Source of the DNA: Flavobacteriaceae bacterium PS02334
GTDB lineage: Bacteria > Bacteroidota > Bacteroidia > Flavobacteriales > Flavobacteriaceae
Direction of reading: 5' to 3'
Length of the DNA stretch: 64,000 nucleotides
Assembly (NCBI GenBank): GCA_029959295.1
Contig: JASCOH010000006.1
Location: 293,637-357,636, forward strand
A program made the translations under genes and the position numbers. Shown piece by piece: positions 1 through 7,937 of this stretch; the stretch's first letter is position 1, and every line of letters begins with the position of its first letter. Below the pieces are notes generated by a model. It did no database searches. It saw only the letters and a program-made list of their open reading frames with translations, and was not told the DNA's origin.

Positions 1-807
1 TTTTTTAAAGAATCGAAATACACGATTTTTACCAATCCAGAAGGTAGATTTTTAATCGAAATTGACAGCAATAATAAAAAAGATGAACTGTTAATTTCGT
101 CTATTGGTTATGAAGATTTGATCGTAAGTTTTAAGGAATTTATGACTAAAAAAGAATATGAAAAAGTATTTGAAATGATTCCGAAAGCACAACAATTGGA
201 AGAAATTTTGATTTCAAATGAAAAGATAGATTATAGCTGGGCAAAAACGATCTCTTCAAAGCGAAAGCCAACAATAGGATTCTCTTTTCAGTTTGGAACA
301 GAAAATGTGAGGCTTGTCCAAAATCCTTACTTTAAAAACGGGAAAATTAAAAAGGTTATTTTGAGCTTAAAAAAAGTGACTAAAAATCGAAAGCAACCAG
401 AATGGGAAATTGACTATGTCACGGCTTATAGTGTAAAATTTTATGAATATGATATGAAGAACAAAAAACCAGGCAAAGAGTTATATGATAAAAATATCAT
501 TGTTGAGCCTGCGAATAAATCTCAAAACTTTGAAATTAATGTTGATTCTTTACATATTCCCTTTTCTAAAAATGGTGTTTGTGTTGGCATTGAATATGTA
601 AACACAAGATATGTAAACCCAAAAAAAGTTTTTGCAACGATTGCTCCGGCAATGGATTTTTATGAAGAAAAAAACTTCAAGCCAATACTGTCCTGGATTA
701 GATATAGGGGTGATAGCCGGGGGTTTATGACCAACACTTATAAAGAAGGAAAAGAAAGATACCACGATGTTCTGATAATGGATTTAGTAGTAAACACTGA
801 AAAATAA
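1..807 (+). CDS. Carboxypeptidase-regulatory-like domain protein, C-terminal part (cut by window edge)
   Basis: The reading frame is open from the first base, so the start lies outside the window; 268 residues are visible. The first ~40 residues (FTNPEGRFLIEI, then LLISSIGYEDL) have the look of the end of a CarboxypepD_reg-like beta-sandwich, a domain common at the N-terminus of exported Bacteroidota proteins. The rest contains a region with alternating strands and no motif I recognise. The stop is 2 nt before the start of the GLPGLI gene, so the two are probably co-transcribed. A near-copy of its last 22 codons is found again at 1692-1760. Likely an envelope protein; function unknown. Confidence 0.6.
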   Translation, partial: FFKESKYTIFTNPEGRFLIEIDSNNKKDELLISSIGYEDLIVSFKEFMTKKEYEKVFEMIPKAQQLEEILISNEKIDYSWAKTISSKRKPTIGFSFQFGTENVRLVQNPYFKNGKIKKVILSLKKVTKNRKQPEWEIDYVTAYSVKFYEYDMKNKKPGKELYDKNIIVEPANKSQNFEINVDSLHIPFSKNGVCVGIEYVNTRYVNPKKVFATIAPAMDFYEEKNFKPILSWIRYRGDSRGFMTNTYKEGKERYHDVLIMDLVVNTEK

Positions 808-809
808 AT

Positions 810-1643
810 ATGAAAAAAATACTATATTTCGCTTTTGTACTTTTGCCTATTGTTACACTTGCCCAAAATTTTCAAGGAAAAGTAACCTATGAATGGAAAG
901 CTAGCTCTGAAGAATATTCAAAAATGATTATTCAGCCAGACATGGATCCTGTCATGAAAAAGTTTTTAGAAGGAAAAATTAAAATGATGTTCCATAAAAC
1001 TTATATTCTTGATTTTGACAAAACAGCTTCACTTTATAAAGAAGATAGGGTTTTGGATTTGCATGGAGACGGATTCGTGCCTAATAATTCAGACGACGGA
1101 AATGAAATTGCTTATTTCAAAGATTTAAAAACAAAAGAATTGGTTTTGCAAAAAGAATTTTATTCAAAAGATTTTACCATTAAAGAACCGCTTGAAAATT
1201 TTGACTGGAAAATGGAATCAGAAACTAAAAAGATTAGTGAATATCTGTGTTACAAAGCCACAGCCGTAGTTCAAATAAGAGGAACACTTTATGGACACGA
1301 AATTAAAGAAGAAGAGCGTTCGACAAACTTTCTCAAAGAGAAAGAAAAACCGACAGAGAAAACGGTAACAGCTTGGTATGCTCCAGAAATTCCCGTAAGT
1401 CAAGGTCCGGAAAATTATTGGGGATTGCCAGGTTTTATTTTAGAAATAAATGATGGAAATGCGGTTACGTTGTGCACAAAAATTGTCATGAATCCGAAGG
1501 AAAAAGCCAGGATAAAAGAACCGACAAAGGGAAAAGTTATTACGCAAAATGAATATGATGAAACCGTGACCAAAAAAATGCAAGAAATGCGCGAGCAGTT
1601 CAAAAGCAATGGCGGAAGACCAAGTTTTAGAATGGGAAACTAA
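810..1643 (+). CDS. GLPGLI family secreted protein
   Basis: 277 residues with a signal peptide (about residues 1-18, ending LAQ). The signature block near residues 190-215 reads WYAPEIPVSQGP then YWGLPGFILE, which marks the GLPGLI family; here the last Leu of the motif is Phe. Family members are periplasmic or surface proteins of unknown function, often next to TonB-dependent receptors, as here. Only 2 nt separate it from the preceding gene. A second member lies at 4061-4909, on the other side of a divergently oriented two-component system. The C-terminus is Lys/Glu/Arg-rich. Confidence 0.85.
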   Translation: MKKILYFAFVLLPIVTLAQNFQGKVTYEWKASSEEYSKMIIQPDMDPVMKKFLEGKIKMMFHKTYILDFDKTASLYKEDRVLDLHGDGFVPNNSDDGNEIAYFKDLKTKELVLQKEFYSKDFTIKEPLENFDWKMESETKKISEYLCYKATAVVQIRGTLYGHEIKEEERSTNFLKEKEKPTEKTVTAWYAPEIPVSQGPENYWGLPGFILEINDGNAVTLCTKIVMNPKEKARIKEPTKGKVITQNEYDETVTKKMQEMREQFKSNGGRPSFRMGN

Positions 1644-1661
1644 AAATCTTACATAATTCAA

Positions 1662-1760
1662 TAAAAAGGCATAGATTGCAATCGAAGAATATACAAGGAA
1701 GGCAAAGAAAGATACCATGAACCGCTTATAATGGATCTTGTCGTAAATACTGAAAAATAA
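1662..1760 (+). pseudogene. Remnant copy of the 3' end of the gene at 1-807
   Basis: Read in the frame that ends with TAA at 1758-1760, positions 1692-1757 encode YKEGKERYH, then EP, then LIMDLVVNTEK. The end of the gene at 1-807 reads the same except DV instead of EP. An in-frame stop lies just upstream (1662-1664) and there is no start codon. This is therefore the tail of a lost tandem duplicate, left between two convergent genes. Confidence 0.75.
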
Positions 1761-1763
1761 AAC

Positions 1764-2444
1764 TTAATCAATCAATTTATAGCCTTGATTTCGAATGTTT
1801 ATAATCTGAATATTTGGGTCAAGGTGTAGCTTTTTTCGAAGTTTTGTAATAAAAACATCCATGCTTCGGCCATTAAAAAAGTCATCATCGCCCCAGATTT
1901 TTTTCAAGATTATAGAGCGGTCTAAAATATCATTTTTGTTTTCAATCAAAAGCTGAAGCAAAGAAGCTTCTCGGTGCGTCAGTGAAATTATTTCGTCAGA
2001 ATGATGCAAAGTTTGCTTGTTGCTATTGAAAATATAACTTCCGATTTGAAGGTTTTCTTCGGTTTTTTCTAAAGAAATTCGGTCTAAAAGCGAATGGATT
2101 CTGACAATCAATTCTTCCATGCTGAATGGTTTTTTCAGATAATCATTGCCTCCAAAATGAAATCCGTCGACTACATCTTGTGTTTGTGATTTTGCCGTAA
2201 GAAAAATAATAGGCGTTTTTTTGTCAATTTTCCGTATTTCTTTGGCTAAAGTAAATCCGTCCTTTTTAGGCATCATCACATCTAAAACTAAAATATCTGG
2301 CTTGCTTTTCAAAAATTCTGAAGAAGCTTCTTCGCCATTTTTGCAAAGAATAACTTCAAAATTTCTAGTTTCCAGACTTTCTTTTATAATTTGGGCAAGC
2401 GCTGGTTCGTCTTCGGCTAAAATTATTTTTATTTTTTCAGACAT
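1764..2444 (-). CDS. OmpR-family response regulator
   Basis: 226 residues: receiver domain (about 5-118) followed by a winged-helix DNA-binding domain (about 130-225). The acidic pocket (E11, D12), the phosphoacceptor D55 in LVLDVMMPKKDG, T83 and K85 are all present. The C-terminal part (LTHREASLLQLLIENKN, then SMDVFITKLRKKL) is a typical OmpR/PhoB effector. Its start overlaps the stop of the upstream kinase gene by 8 nt, indicating translational coupling. It probably controls neighbouring envelope genes, but no direct-repeat operator was identified. Confidence 0.92.
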   Translation of the reverse strand: MSEKIKIILAEDEPALAQIIKESLETRNFEVILCKNGEEASSEFLKSKPDILVLDVMMPKKDGFTLAKEIRKIDKKTPIIFLTAKSQTQDVVDGFHFGGNDYLKKPFSMEELIVRIHSLLDRISLEKTEENLQIGSYIFNSNKQTLHHSDEIISLTHREASLLQLLIENKNDILDRSIILKKIWGDDDFFNGRSMDVFITKLRKKLHLDPNIQIINIRNQGYKLID

Positions 2445-3942
2445 CAGGAAGCGTGATTTTAAAAGTGGTCCAATTAGTTACGATAAGTTCTAGTTTTCCA
2501 TCATGTTTTTCGACGATTTTTTTAGAATAAAACAAACCGATCCCGAAGCCTTTTACATCATGAATATTCCCTTTTGGAATTCGGTAAAACTTATCAAAAA
2601 TCTTCTCTCTCTGACTTTTTTCAATTCCATTTCCGTTGTCTTCAACTCTGATTTCGATTTGTTTTTTGTTGTAAAATAGATTTATTGAAATTGTATTCCC
2701 GCCATATTTTACAGCATTGTCAATCAAGTTGGAGATAGCATTTTCTAAGTGAAAAACATCTGCAGAAATTATCAATTGTTCCATTTCAGATTCAAATGAA
2801 ATAGCTTTGCTTTGACAAATCATTTTATGCTTTTCAGCAATATTTTTCAGTAGCGGAATTAGGTTTATATTTTCCTTCTGCAAAACCAATTTGTCAGTAT
2901 CAATCGAAGCAGTTTCCAATAATTTTTCTACCATAATTTCCAATTTCTTCAATTGATCGCTAGAAATATCGAGATAACGTTTCGTTTTGGCAGCATCATT
3001 TACATCATTAAAATTACGCAAACCTTCAATTGCCGTGGCAACTGTCGTTATCGGCGTTTTAAATTCATGCGTAATATTGCTAATCAAATCATTTTTAATT
3101 TCATCGACTTTTTTCTGGCGATTTATCGTTTTTAAAAGGTAAAGAAGACAGAAAATTATCGAGAGCGAAAGCAATAACGAAAGCACAATTTCAATCAAAC
3201 TTCGCTTCAATACCAAAATAACAGGATTCGAAAAAAGCAGTTTTAATTTCTGGTTTTGTGGCAGTATGCTTGAATTTCCAAATGTGCTTAGCGGTAAAGA
3301 CGCATTTTTGTTTGGATTGATTTTTTGAAAAATAGAATCTTTTTTGATTTGCTGGATTTCATAATCGACAGCTATACTTTTTCGAAGAATTTCCTTGTCA
3401 AAAGCTTTCGCAATTTTTTCCAATTCCAATGAATCTTGAAACAACGAAACAATAATTTTATTGGTGAAATTTTCAATATTCGAAAGGCTGTCCGCCGCTT
3501 TTTTTCCTCTGATAACTCGCACAGACGTAATTTGACTGGCATGTGCTTTTTTTAATTTAAAGCGAATTGAATTTGTGGTGTCGTTTGATTTTTTAGTAAT
3601 CGAATCATTGATTGAAAATGCAGTCACAAAAGCTTTTGTTCTTTTTTCAACCGGATGTTTACTGCCTGGAATGTTATTAGTGAAAGCGGTATCTGTAAAT
3701 GCCTTTTCAATAAAATTCGTGTCTTTCAGGCTGTCATTGCTAATAAAAGACATGACATTATTTTTAGCGTCTTCAGCATAATAATGTTCAATAGAATTGT
3801 CAAAAGCAACTTGCACGTCATTAATCAAACGGCGCTCATTTTCTGCATAGTTTTTTATATTCCAGTAAATCTGCAAGCTGATGGTTGCCAGAATTGTAAT
3901 GGTTATAAAAAGCAAAATATAGTTGTAATTCTTTAATTTCAT
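2437..3942 (-). CDS. Membrane sensor histidine kinase
   Basis: 501 residues. A first membrane helix spans about residues 8-28, followed by a ~215-residue extracytoplasmic sensor region without a recognised domain, and a second helix at about 247-270. The HisKA motif NITHEFKTPITTV places the phosphorylated His at residue 292. The HATPase region shows the N box (NAISNLIDNAVKYGG), G1 box (VEDNGNGI) and G2 box (GFGIGLFYSKKI). It phosphorylates the response regulator encoded immediately downstream with an 8-nt overlap. A TACTTTTG box lies only about 5 nt before the start codon, so the transcript may be leaderless or nearly so. Confidence 0.92.
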   Translation of the reverse strand: MKLKNYNYILLFITITILATISLQIYWNIKNYAENERRLINDVQVAFDNSIEHYYAEDAKNNVMSFISNDSLKDTNFIEKAFTDTAFTNNIPGSKHPVEKRTKAFVTAFSINDSITKKSNDTTNSIRFKLKKAHASQITSVRVIRGKKAADSLSNIENFTNKIIVSLFQDSLELEKIAKAFDKEILRKSIAVDYEIQQIKKDSIFQKINPNKNASLPLSTFGNSSILPQNQKLKLLFSNPVILVLKRSLIEIVLSLLLSLSIIFCLLYLLKTINRQKKVDEIKNDLISNITHEFKTPITTVATAIEGLRNFNDVNDAAKTKRYLDISSDQLKKLEIMVEKLLETASIDTDKLVLQKENINLIPLLKNIAEKHKMICQSKAISFESEMEQLIISADVFHLENAISNLIDNAVKYGGNTISINLFYNKKQIEIRVEDNGNGIEKSQREKIFDKFYRIPKGNIHDVKGFGIGLFYSKKIVEKHDGKLELIVTNWTTFKITLPDV

Positions 3943-3946
3943 TTTT

Positions 3947-3954
3947 CAAAAGTA
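3947..3954 (-). promoter_or_regulatory. Possible -7 box of the sensor-kinase operon
   Basis: The minus strand reads TACTTTTG, an exact match to the Bacteroidota -7 consensus TAnnTTTG, ending 4 nt before the ATG at 3942. I do not see a well-spaced TTG -33 box. Confidence 0.35.
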
Positions 3955-4060
3955 GAAACAAATTGCATTCAAAATTCGCTGTTAACAATCGTTAACTTTG
4001 GTTAACCGAAAGTGTGATTTTTTGTAAAGTTATTTGCAATGTAATCTAAAATAAATAATC

Positions 4061-4909
4061 ATGATAAAAGTAGTTACCAATTTAGTACTATTAGCAAGCC
4101 TGTTTTGCTTCAGTTTAACCAATGCGCAAGATTTTCACGGCCAGGCAGTTTATGAATCAAAAACTTTGCTGGGTGACAAAATCCAAATCAATAATTCTGA
4201 TGGAATGCCTGAAGAAATGAAGCAGAAACTTCAAGAATCAATGAAAAAAGCTTTTGAGAAAACGTTCGTTCTGAATTTTAACAAATATGAGTCTGTTTAT
4301 CTTCAAGAGGAAAAATTAGAAGCTCCGAAACCAAATTCTTCCATGAACGTAGTTGTTTTTAAAGGAAATACAGATGGGAAAAAATATAAAAATATAAAAG
4401 AAAAAATACAAATTTCAGAAGAAGATGTTTTTGGCAAAGAATTTCTAATAGTAGATTCTTTGAAAGTTTGGAATTGGAAATTAGAAAGCGAAACCAAGAA
4501 AATCGGAAATTATACTTGTCACAAAGCCGTTGCGGTAATTCCAGTTTCTGAAGAAGACATGAAGGAATATGAAGAAAATAAAAAGAATAAAGGAAATGGC
4601 AAAACGCAATTTATTTCTGTTGTCGAACCAAAAGAGCAAATTATTACGGTTTGGTATACGCCAGAAATTCCTGTGAGTCAAGGACCAGATCAATATTGGG
4701 GATTGCCAGGCTTGATTTTAGAAGCGAATAACGGACTTACAATTTTTTTGTGCTCAAAAATTACTCTAAATTCAAAAGAGAAAAATGAAATCAAAAAACC
4801 AAATAAAGGTAAAAAAGTGAACCAAAAAGAATACGACAGAATAGTTGAAAAACAAATGGAAAGCATGAAGGATTCCAAAGGAAATATCAACATCAAAATT
4901 GGAGGTTAA
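4061..4909 (+). CDS. GLPGLI family secreted protein
   Basis: 282 residues with an N-terminal signal peptide (hydrophobic residues 7-20, NAQ at about 21-23). The family block WYTPEIPVSQGP then YWGLPGLILEANN carries the exact GLPGLI signature. It resembles the protein at 810-1643 along its length (shared SETKKI, then a Cys-containing segment, and a Lys-rich tail), so the two are paralogues. It lies 50 nt before a TonB-dependent receptor gene and is probably its operon partner. Biochemical function unknown. Confidence 0.88.
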   Translation: MIKVVTNLVLLASLFCFSLTNAQDFHGQAVYESKTLLGDKIQINNSDGMPEEMKQKLQESMKKAFEKTFVLNFNKYESVYLQEEKLEAPKPNSSMNVVVFKGNTDGKKYKNIKEKIQISEEDVFGKEFLIVDSLKVWNWKLESETKKIGNYTCHKAVAVIPVSEEDMKEYEENKKNKGNGKTQFISVVEPKEQIITVWYTPEIPVSQGPDQYWGLPGLILEANNGLTIFLCSKITLNSKEKNEIKKPNKGKKVNQKEYDRIVEKQMESMKDSKGNINIKIGG

Positions 4910-4958
4910 CACTTACAAATAAAAGAATTTCATATCTTCACAGCTTACAATTTTTATT

Positions 4959-7676
4959 ATGCAAAAAATAATTTCCCTCGCTATTTTCCTACTCTTTTCG
5001 TTTGCTTCAAAAGGACAAAATATACGATTTGAAGGATTGATTGTCGATTCAAAAGCGGCTGGTTTGGAGATGGCAAATGTCATGGCGGTGAATCAAGTGA
5101 CAAATGCCATGGATTCTTATGCTATTACCAATGACAAAGGGAAGTTTCAGCTGTCATTGAAGGCTAATTCTTCGTATAAAATCAAGGTCAGCTTTATCGG
5201 ATTTCAGCCTAAGGAAATCGAACTGAAAACGGCTTCTGAAAATATCATCCAAAATATTGTCATGCAGGAAGGCGTCGATTTAGAACAAGTGGAAATCGTT
5301 CATGAAATGCCAGTTTCCATCAAAGGCGACACGATAATTTACAATTCAGATTCCTTCACAAACGGAACCGAACGAAAACTTGGCGACATCTTGAAAAAGC
5401 TTCCAGGCGTTGAGGTCAATAAAGACGGACAAATTGAAGTGGAAGGGAAAGCAGTTTCTAAATTAATGGTCGACGGAAAAGATTTTTTTGACGGAGACAC
5501 AAAGTTAGGCGTGCAGAATATTCCAGCGGATGCCGTCGATAAAGTTCAAGTTTTAAGGAATTACAACGAAGTAAGCCAATTGAAAGGTCTTGAAAACAAT
5601 GAGGAAAACGTGGCAATGAACATCAAATTGAAAAAAGGGAAAAAGAATTTCTGGTTCGGAGATTTGACTGCAGGAATAGGCGTTGGGCATGAAGAAGAAC
5701 GTTATATTGCAAACCCAAAACTGTTTTATTATAGTCCGAAATACAGCATAAATTTGCTCGGAAATTTCAATAATATCGGAGAGCTTCCTTTTACGATACA
5801 AGATTATTTCAAATTTACGGGCGGTTTTCGAAGCATTATGCGAAAAGGCGGAACCAATTTCAATGTAGGTTCTAATGATTTGGGAATTGCGATGATGCGA
5901 AATAACCGCGCAAAAGAAATCGAGACGAGATTTGGCGCGGCAAATTTCAGCTATAATCCTTCAAAAGTGTGGACAATCAGCGGTTTCGGAATCTTAAATT
6001 CCAGCGATACTGAAATGGAAACCAATTCTAGAAACACAGTTTTAGATGCGCAAGGAAATGTAGATTCTGAACAAATTTCTGCTGAAAAATCATTGCAAAA
6101 ATCAAGTCTTGGGTTGTTTAAATTAAGTTCAAGTTATGTGCCAAATGAAAAACTGCATTTTGATTATGACGTGCTTTTGAAAACCTCAAAACAAGATGAA
6201 AATGTAGGATTATTGAGCGAGCAGACCACGCGTGGCACTACTTTGGTTCAAGATATTTATACGAATAAAAAACAGAATCCGATAGCGATAAACCAAAACC
6301 TGAACTACTATTATACGTTGAATGACAAAAATGTGATTGCCTTTGAAATGCAGCATGTTTATCAAGAAGAAGATCCTTTTTATAATGCAAATTTTCAGTT
6401 GCAGCCTTACGAATTGCCAGGCTATGTTTTAGGCCAGCAACGAAATGACGTCAATCAAAATCGTTTTATCAAAACCAATAAAATTGATGCGAAGCTTGAT
6501 TATTACTATATGTTGACTCCGAAAAGCAATATAAATTTGACTTTAGGAAATACGTATTCTTATCAAAATTTCAACTCGCACATTTTCCAGATTTTAGATT
6601 CAGGAAGCAGAAATGACTTAAATGAAGCAGAAAATAATAACGACGTAAATTACGCTTTCAACGATGTCTTTATAGGCTTGCATTACAAATTTATTACCGG
6701 AAAATTCACGTTCAATCCCGGTGTCGCTCTGCATAGCTATTCGATGAACAATCAGCAGCTAGGTTCTGATTTCAAGCAAAATTTCTTCAGGGTTTTGCCA
6801 GATGTCTATGCTTTATACCAAATTAAAAAATCAGAAACGCTGACCTATAATTTCAATCTGCAGAATGATTTTACAGACATCGCGCAGCTTGCACAAGGAA
6901 ATATTCTTTCCAGTTACAAGAGCCTTTTCATGGGAAATCGAAATCTTGAAAATGCGCTCAGCCAAAACCATACTTTGAGCTATTTCAAATTCAATATGTT
7001 CAACCAGACTAATGTTTCCGGGCGAATTAATTACAATAAGAGAGTCGATGCAGTAAAAAGAATTGCCCAATTTGACGGAATTTACCAAAGTTCCACGCCG
7101 TTCAATTCTAATTTTGCCGATGAAACGCTTTCCGGTTCCTTGCGATATGGAAGATCGTTTGCGAGATTTTACAAAGCTTCCGTGAGCGCTTCTTTAAATT
7201 GGGCGAAGCAGAATAACATACAGATTGATAGGCTTACAAGCGCCCAAATTCCGACGGCAAATGAAACTTTTACGCAGAATTACAACTTGAGTTTTTCGAC
7301 CAATTTTAAGAACCTGCCAAGCTTGGAAATTGGTTATGCCGTAACTATAAATGAATATAGAAACGATGTTTTTTACAACAATTCTCCATTCGCCAACTTA
7401 GAATATTATTTTCTGGATGCCTTTTCTTTTAAGGCCGAATATGAATTTAATAAATATACAAACCGCTCAAAAACAGTCGATAACCAATATGATTTTCTGT
7501 CTGCAAATTTTTCTTACCAAAAGAAAGACAGCAAATTTGAGTATAAAATCGGAGCCACAAACTTGTTAAACACCCGAACGCTGAACGACGACAGTTTCGA
7601 CCAATTTTATTCCCGAACTTCACAATATCGAGTGCAGCCGAGGTATATTATTTTCTCCTTGAGATATAGTTTATAA
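4959..7676 (+). CDS. TonB-dependent receptor-like outer-membrane protein
   Basis: 905 residues. Signal peptide (1-19), then a CarboxypepD_reg-like domain (about 22-105), a plug domain (about 120-225, with KLMVDGKDFFDGD and KGLENNEENVAMN) and a long region rich in alternating aromatic strands that should form the outer-membrane barrel, ending in FSLRYSL. This architecture matches the carboxypeptidase-regulatory-like TonB-dependent receptors of Bacteroidota, which import or process an unknown substrate. The preceding GLPGLI gene is a common companion. The convergent repeat element after the stop (7677-7823) may serve as terminator. Confidence 0.85.
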   Translation: MQKIISLAIFLLFSFASKGQNIRFEGLIVDSKAAGLEMANVMAVNQVTNAMDSYAITNDKGKFQLSLKANSSYKIKVSFIGFQPKEIELKTASENIIQNIVMQEGVDLEQVEIVHEMPVSIKGDTIIYNSDSFTNGTERKLGDILKKLPGVEVNKDGQIEVEGKAVSKLMVDGKDFFDGDTKLGVQNIPADAVDKVQVLRNYNEVSQLKGLENNEENVAMNIKLKKGKKNFWFGDLTAGIGVGHEEERYIANPKLFYYSPKYSINLLGNFNNIGELPFTIQDYFKFTGGFRSIMRKGGTNFNVGSNDLGIAMMRNNRAKEIETRFGAANFSYNPSKVWTISGFGILNSSDTEMETNSRNTVLDAQGNVDSEQISAEKSLQKSSLGLFKLSSSYVPNEKLHFDYDVLLKTSKQDENVGLLSEQTTRGTTLVQDIYTNKKQNPIAINQNLNYYYTLNDKNVIAFEMQHVYQEEDPFYNANFQLQPYELPGYVLGQQRNDVNQNRFIKTNKIDAKLDYYYMLTPKSNINLTLGNTYSYQNFNSHIFQILDSGSRNDLNEAENNNDVNYAFNDVFIGLHYKFITGKFTFNPGVALHSYSMNNQQLGSDFKQNFFRVLPDVYALYQIKKSETLTYNFNLQNDFTDIAQLAQGNILSSYKSLFMGNRNLENALSQNHTLSYFKFNMFNQTNVSGRINYNKRVDAVKRIAQFDGIYQSSTPFNSNFADETLSGSLRYGRSFARFYKASVSASLNWAKQNNIQIDRLTSAQIPTANETFTQNYNLSFSTNFKNLPSLEIGYAVTINEYRNDVFYNNSPFANLEYYFLDAFSFKAEYEFNKYTNRSKTVDNQYDFLSANFSYQKKDSKFEYKIGATNLLNTRTLNDDSFDQFYSRTSQYRVQPRYIIFSLRYSL

Positions 7677-7823
7677 GAAGCTAATCCGGCTTTCTGCTGC
7701 AAGTTTTTTCATCCAGGCCTTTGTTTTTAATTGGCTGGCACGAGCTTCCTTTGGTCGCTGTGCCAGCCAAAAAAACAATAGGCCTGGATTTCAAAAAGCT
7801 TCCGCGGCAATCCGGGCTAGGGA
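7677..7823. repeat. Intergenic inverted-repeat element (copy a)
   Basis: About 147 bp. An inner inverted repeat pairs 7711-7741 with 7760-7789 (arms ATCCAGGCCT outside and TTGGCTGGCAC inside, with small slips). It is framed by CGGCTTTCTGCTGCAA on the left and TCCGCGGCAATCCGGGCTAG on the right. Related frames occur at 13618-13725 and 63275-63388. The fold would be a long hairpin, possibly acting as a terminator. Confidence 0.7.
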
Positions 7824-7900
7824 CTTTGATATTCCATAAAATTTATTTTTAAAGAAGCTTTATGTAGGAAATTAACGTATTATTTTTCTTCAAAATAAGT

Positions 7901-7908
7901 TATATTTG
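7901..7908 (+). promoter_or_regulatory. -7 box for the gene at 7938
   Basis: TATATTTG, an exact TAnnTTTG match, 29 nt before the ATG. No clear TTG box at the expected distance. Confidence 0.4.
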
Positions 7909-7937
7909 TTATAGACAACAATAAACAAAGCCGTTTT

